Part shown: piece after piece, positions 7,117 to 10,557 of the stretch
Numbering within the stretch: the first letter of the stretch is position 1
Layout: each line of letters starts with the position of its first letter
NCBI GenBank assembly: GCA_910585035.1
Contig: CAJUEF010000002.1
Location: 68,334 to 78,890, forward strand
DNA length: 10,557 bases
Reading direction: 5' to 3'
Source of the DNA: an uncultured Christensenellaceae bacterium
GTDB lineage: Bacteria > Bacillota > Clostridia > Christensenellales > MGBC116941
The notes under the pieces: generated by a model
Database searches by the model: none
Seen by the model: only the letters and a program-made list of their open reading frames with translations
What the model was told of the DNA's origin: nothing
Translations under genes and position numbers: made by a program

Positions 7117-8418
7117 GTGCCTTTCTATCTTCCATGTATGACTGAAATGTTAACACAAATACAAAATTCAAAATATAACATAGTCCCCCTTTGTGAGTTA
7201 CTTGATAATTTGACAGATGGAACGCATTATACACCCACGTATACAGAACAAGGGGTTAAATTCATTAGTGTAACCAATATTGCTGAAAATGAAATAGATT
7301 TTGAAAACACAAAATATATTTCTGAAAAAGAACACAATGAACTTGTTAGGCGTTGCAAGCCAGAGCCTAATAATATTTTGTTAACAAAAATAGGTAGTAT
7401 TGGTCGTGCTGTTGTAATTCCAGAACCCTGTCCCCAATTCAGTATTTTTGTTAGTGTAGCCCTCTTAAAAGCTAATGAAAAAATAAACCCCAACTATTTG
7501 TGTGCTTATTTAAACAGCCGTCTCGCCTTAAAACAATTTGAAAGACATTTAAAAGGTATCGGTGTTCCGGATTTGCATTTGGAAAACATTGCACAAACAC
7601 AAATAATAGTTCCTTGCATTGAAGAACAAGTAAAGTTAGCAAATTGTTATATGGATGCCTTTGTCAATCGAAAGACAAAACTAAATACGGCTAATAAACT
7701 AATTGCTAAATTCGAGCGTGATGTGACATTGTTATTTAATTTACAAGGCAACGAGTTTAACAAATTATGCTTCGCTGTTTATTTAAAAGATTTAGATGGT
7801 GTGATTGATGCAAAACGCTATGCCTCTATGACTACCTATACAAACAAATTCAAGATTTCTGATGTGTGCGGTATCGTAGACGAAAAGGTTAATGTTTCTC
7901 GCTTTGACAAGCAAATCATTGATTGGATACGAATTGATGATTTGCCTAATCAACCACTTGACATTCAAGAAGTAAGAACACAACCGGCAAATGAAGTTGA
8001 GGGCACTTTCTTTGAGGTACAAGAGGGAGACATATTAGTGGCTCGTCTTGGTCCGACAATACTTAACCAAAAAATTGTTATGGTTCGCACTGTTGAAAGA
8101 ACTACGATTGCTTCTGCCGAATTTTTAATTCTACGATGCAAAGAAGGTTATAATCCTGAAGCCGTAATGGCAGTATTAAAGACTGCGTATTACAGAGATC
8201 TTATGTATTCTCATGCACGAGGTTCTACACCAAGCCGTTATCGATTGAATCGAGAAGACATGCTCAAATTACCATTCCCCGACATTCGTGAACATCAAGA
8301 TAAAATAGCAGATGATGCAAATAATGTCAGAGAACAAGTGAAAGCTATGCGTATTCAGGCTGAGCAAGAATGGCAAGCAGCACAAGCGCAGTTCGAGAGA
8401 GAACTATTGGGAGAATAA
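7117..8418 (+). CDS. Restriction-modification specificity subunit (HsdS-like, two TRDs)
   Basis: From GTG 7117 this is 433 residues; the true N-terminus is uncertain. There are two target-recognition halves. TRD1 spans about 22-170, with DGTHYTP (34-40), LTKIGSIG (89-96) and LKGIGVPDLHLENI, followed by VPCIEEQVKLA and a helical spacer. TRD2 spans about 245-395, with GDILVARLG, RGSTPSRYRLNREDM and FPDIREHQ, then a terminal coiled-coil-like helix rich in Gln, Glu and Ala. Each half would recognise one part of a split DNA site for the neighbouring nuclease-methylase. No Shine-Dalgarno sits near GTG 7117; ATG 7138 and ATG 7147 are alternatives. The frame is open upstream to 6994, and its extension (FAIKRGDINDRIDVPFY) matches the start of the second half (FAVYLKDLDGVIDAKRY), so this segment belongs to the protein. 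It may be made as a -1 frameshift fusion with the methylase, about 1074 residues. Confidence 0.85.
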   Translation: MPFYLPCMTEMLTQIQNSKYNIVPLCELLDNLTDGTHYTPTYTEQGVKFISVTNIAENEIDFENTKYISEKEHNELVRRCKPEPNNILLTKIGSIGRAVVIPEPCPQFSIFVSVALLKANEKINPNYLCAYLNSRLALKQFERHLKGIGVPDLHLENIAQTQIIVPCIEEQVKLANCYMDAFVNRKTKLNTANKLIAKFERDVTLLFNLQGNEFNKLCFAVYLKDLDGVIDAKRYASMTTYTNKFKISDVCGIVDEKVNVSRFDKQIIDWIRIDDLPNQPLDIQEVRTQPANEVEGTFFEVQEGDILVARLGPTILNQKIVMVRTVERTTIASAEFLILRCKEGYNPEAVMAVLKTAYYRDLMYSHARGSTPSRYRLNREDMLKLPFPDIREHQDKIADDANNVREQVKAMRIQAEQEWQAAQAQFERELLGE

Positions 8419-8421
8419 GTT

Positions 8422-9909
8422 ATGATTAAATTGAGTGGAATTTTAGAATATTCTATGGGCGGTTTTCTTTGCCTGCGTGGTTTTGCCTCATACAAAATGC
8501 TGAGTGCTATTTCAAACCCAAACGCAGAAGTGCAGAGGGTTTAATCGACGAGCACAAGGGAGACATGGCAAAGTTCTTAAATGCCGGAGAATATAAGTTT
8601 TTCCCTGAGGTGATCTTTGCGACCAATTTGACTGATGGCACTAAGGATTTTGAGGTTGAGGAGCTCGACTTGTTTCATGCGTCTTTACAATCGGGACAAA
8701 CTTGGAACAAAAGCATCGGCAATTTTCAATTCAACATTTCACGTCATTCAAGCAAAAACATATTGAACCCGTATGACAAGCTACTGAGAGTTGAAAGGAT
8801 TTATTTGGCTTACATAAGATTTGATGAATCTGTTAGCAAACTGATACGAATTGACGGAAATCATAGATTGAGTGCTGCGGATTAGGTAACAACAGATTTC
8901 ACTTTGCCGTTCTGCTTACTGCTTTTCCGTAATCCAAGTGAAAACGACCAATTCACACGAGCAATTTTTCACAATATCAATGCGAAACAGATCCCTTTGA
9001 AATTGGAAGAAAACCTGAAAGTCATTTTAGAAAGCCCTCAAGTGTTTTCTGACGAGATATTAATGCGAGACCCATCATTTGGATGGAAATACTATTTGAC
9101 AAGAAAACTATTGCAGAGTGTTGATTTTTCGTATTTCCCAGCTATCAGTTCTTACATAAGCCAAGCAAAATACAGTTTCTTTGTTGAGCTGTTCGGATTT
9201 TTGCTAAAAAATCAAAGCGTTGAAGAAAATGATTCTGACATTGCTAAAGTCAAATCGCAGCTAGTTGAAGTGGAACAGGCATTGGTAGAATCCGAAATAA
9301 CTGCGACCACAACAAACATTGCTGTTATTGGAGCGTTAGCTTATTATAGGCTCACAAGCGAATTCAAATATCGTGGATTTCTTTCTTGGATAAAAAAGAA
9401 TAACATCGGCAATGTTGAGAAATTTGCATATTGACGATGTTATCAGCCTATATAACGAAATCTATGAGCATGTTCCTAAAAAAGTATTTCTTGCAAGATG
9501 GTATCCTGCGGAAACTGACGCAAAGTATATGCAGTCGGTCCATAGAATAAATGCAATCAAAGGAGTTGCTGATGAATTAAACTTGCAACTTACAGATTTG
9601 GGAACTCGTGACACAGGCACTTTTGATATACGAGAAGTTATGTATCACGATATTAGGAAATGCGATATTTTTATTGCAGATCTCACAGGTGCAAGGCACA
9701 ATGTAATGATTGAAGTTGGGTATGCACTAAAACACATTGATACCGGACGGATGATTTTCTATTTCCAAGAGACCGAATCGTGCCAAAGCGTGCCGTTTGA
9801 TGTCAACCATTTTTCTTATGATAAAATTGGAGACTCTGCTGAAATTAAAACTAAAACCAAAGCCTGAATATTGACGATTCTGGGACAAGCTAAAAATGGA
9901 GAAATATGA
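8422..9909 (+). pseudogene. DGQHR (DndB-like) plus deoxyribosyltransferase/TIR-like fusion, frameshifted and stop-interrupted
   Basis: A gene of about 496 codons begins at ATG 8422 (GGGAG at 8409-8413, four bases after the HsdS-like stop) but has four lesions. Near 8505 the frame moves as if one base were lost. A TAG at 8883-8885 breaks IRIDGNHRLSAAD from VTTDFTLPF in the same frame. Near 9424 an extra base in AAATTT shifts the frame again. A TGA at 9865-9867 precedes a last short segment ending at TGA 9907-9909. The N-terminal two thirds match DGQHR/DndB proteins: DGNHRL, then FHNINAKQIPLKLEENL. The C-terminal part, from about 9480, has KVFLARWYP, DIREVMYHDIRKCDIFIADL and HNVMIEVGYAL, as in nucleoside 2-deoxyribosyltransferase/TIR-like folds, where the Glu in IEVGYA is the likely catalytic residue. 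A DNA-sensing domain joined to a nucleotide-cleaving effector is inferred. As written no full-length protein is made. Confidence 0.75.
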
Positions 9910-10093
9910 AATGGATTTGCTATTTGACAATCTGTGTACAAAAGATGATTGTTCGAAAATATGAGAAAATGCAAAAGAATGTTTGAAAAATACAGATCTG
10001 GTGATATTAGTATGAGTAGTTGCGTATCCGTCAATTAAAGAATGTATCATCTCTGGCAGCACAATTTACAGCGTGTGCGAGCACTGGTGCTAA
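9896..10093 (+). pseudogene. Decayed small reading frame with two internal TGA codons
   Basis: ATG 9896 overlaps the end of the preceding gene by 14 nt, as in an operon. The frame reads MEKYEMDLLFDNLCTKDDCS..., then TGA at 9962-9964, ENAKECLKNTDLVILV, TGA at 10013-10015, VVAYPSIKECIISGSTIYSV..., and ends at TAA 10091-10093. The three pieces share a frame and look coding-like in composition. The pattern loosely recalls small AbiTii-type abortive-infection domains (leader helix, a Trp-Val step, a Tyr-Pro region), but conserved segments would be missing, so this is only a guess. It could also be non-coding. Confidence 0.3.
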
Positions 10094-10165
10094 TTCGTTT
10101 GCATCGGATGAAATGGAAAATAAGTTAATCTAATTATAGGTATTTTTAAGAAAAGAGGGAAAGCA
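10094..10165. other. Short spacer before the DUF4365 gene
   Basis: This 72-nt AT-rich stretch holds several stops in all + frames and the ribosome-binding site AGAGGGA (10154-10160) of the next gene. No strong promoter or terminator is visible. Confidence 0.5.
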
Positions 10166-10557
10166 ATGCTTGATCAGTCAAGAGAAAATATTGAAAGACA
10201 TATTAAAACCCATACAGAACGCTCCGATGATGATCGAGCAGCCGTCTCGGTTTTGGAAACATTTCTTCGTTCAAAAGGAAGAATAAACACTGCCTTTGCC
10301 TCAGATGACAAATGGCCCAACCACGACGGAATTTTCGAGTTTGTTCCTGATCCGGATGTTTCAAGACATCCCAAACAAACTTTTTGTGTTCAAATAAAAG
10401 GAACACACATTTATAGAGAAAGTGATGGAGTTGTCAAATATTCCTTGAAAGATCTTGCTTTCCCTGCATTCATCTGTAATGAAGTATCATTTGATCCGGG
10501 TATCCTGTTCGTAGTACTTAATTCGACCGACAGAGGCAATGAGAGAGTTTTTTGGAA
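10166..10557 (+). CDS. DUF4365 domain protein, N-terminal part (runs off the window)
   Basis: An open frame of 130 codons runs from ATG 10166, five bases after AGAGGGA, to the window edge without a stop. The sequence fits the DUF4365 domain: RSDDDRAAVSVLETFL (19-34), then NTAFASDDKWPNHDGIFEF with D54, then FCVQIKGT with Q-x-K near 77-80. This spacing recalls the PD-(D/E)xK nuclease fold assigned to DUF4365, with Gln in the Glu position. Such domains occur alone or at the N-terminus of much larger proteins, often in defence islands. The continuation is unknown, so catalytic partners or additional domains cannot be judged. The frame shows no lesions, unlike the two genes just upstream. Confidence 0.8.
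   Translation, partial: MLDQSRENIERHIKTHTERSDDDRAAVSVLETFLRSKGRINTAFASDDKWPNHDGIFEFVPDPDVSRHPKQTFCVQIKGTHIYRESDGVVKYSLKDLAFPAFICNEVSFDPGILFVVLNSTDRGNERVFW

Noticed and set aside
7058..7141. Mini-ORF with ATGs at 7058 and 7103 between methylase and specificity genes
   Set aside because: It encodes at most 27 residues, ends in TGA, and lies in a different frame from the HsdS-like protein, although GGGGGG is well placed for ATG 7103; it could still act as a leader peptide.
5001..8885. TAG codons at 5001 and 8883 as pyrrolysine or amber readthrough
   Set aside because: TAG ends the tail-anchored gene at 2107-2109 normally, the two genes also carry other lesions, and nothing suggests a pyrrolysine function in these families.
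3393..10015. TGA read as Trp (alternative code) to explain in-frame TGA codons
   Set aside because: The TGA at 3393 is plausible as Trp, but the long intact genes use TGG for all their many Trp residues and contain no internal TGA, which a TGA=Trp organism of this base composition would not do.
171..10406. Minus-strand open frames of 66-180 codons throughout
   Set aside because: All lie opposite well-supported + strand genes or broken genes, lack ribosome-binding sites and show no recognisable motifs.
1..10557. tRNA, rRNA, CRISPR array, insertion sequence or attachment site
   Set aside because: No spaced repeat array, cloverleaf, rRNA-like stretch, transposase motif or paired terminal repeats were seen on reading both strands.

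Overview
The window looks like a defence island from a low-to-moderate GC Firmicute, probably a gut-type clostridium. This rests on strong GGAGGT/AAGGAG ribosome-binding sites, AT-rich spacers, TAA-dominated stops and the protein families present; no taxonomic marker is in the window. All credible genes lie on the + strand and are tightly packed.

Region by region: 1-212 is a leader with two small hairpins and a consensus sigma-A-type promoter (TTGACA, 17 nt, TATAAT). 213-2735 holds an intact trio: an archaeal-type ATPase with a DUF234/PD-(D/E)xK C-terminus, a tail-anchored protein with a HEPN-like Rx4H motif, and a class III Fic protein with its C-terminal self-inhibitory motif. 2826-5183 is a GmrSD-like gene (DUF262, DUF1524 and an EVE-like tail) interrupted by two in-frame stops. 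5195-8418 is a restriction-modification unit: a combined nuclease/adenine methylase followed by a two-TRD specificity subunit in the -1 frame. 8422-9909 is a broken gene joining a DndB-like DGQHR domain to a nucleoside-deoxyribosyltransferase/TIR-like domain. 9896-10093 is a decayed small reading frame. 10166 to the edge is the start of a DUF4365 protein.

The parts fit together as anti-phage functions: modification and restriction with no separate HsdR, a type IV-like modified-DNA restriction enzyme that seems inactivated, a possible DNA-sensing/nucleotide-cleaving effector that seems inactivated, and toxin-like regulators (HEPN-like, Fic).

The most interesting signal is the methylase/specificity junction. 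The methylase ends at a T TTT TTC heptamer. Six bases later a long, bulged GC-rich stem-loop begins. The specificity frame is open across the junction in -1, lacks a convincing start of its own, and its upstream extension matches an internal repeat of the specificity protein. This suggests either programmed -1 frameshifting or a one-base loss from a formerly fused enzyme of about 1074 residues.
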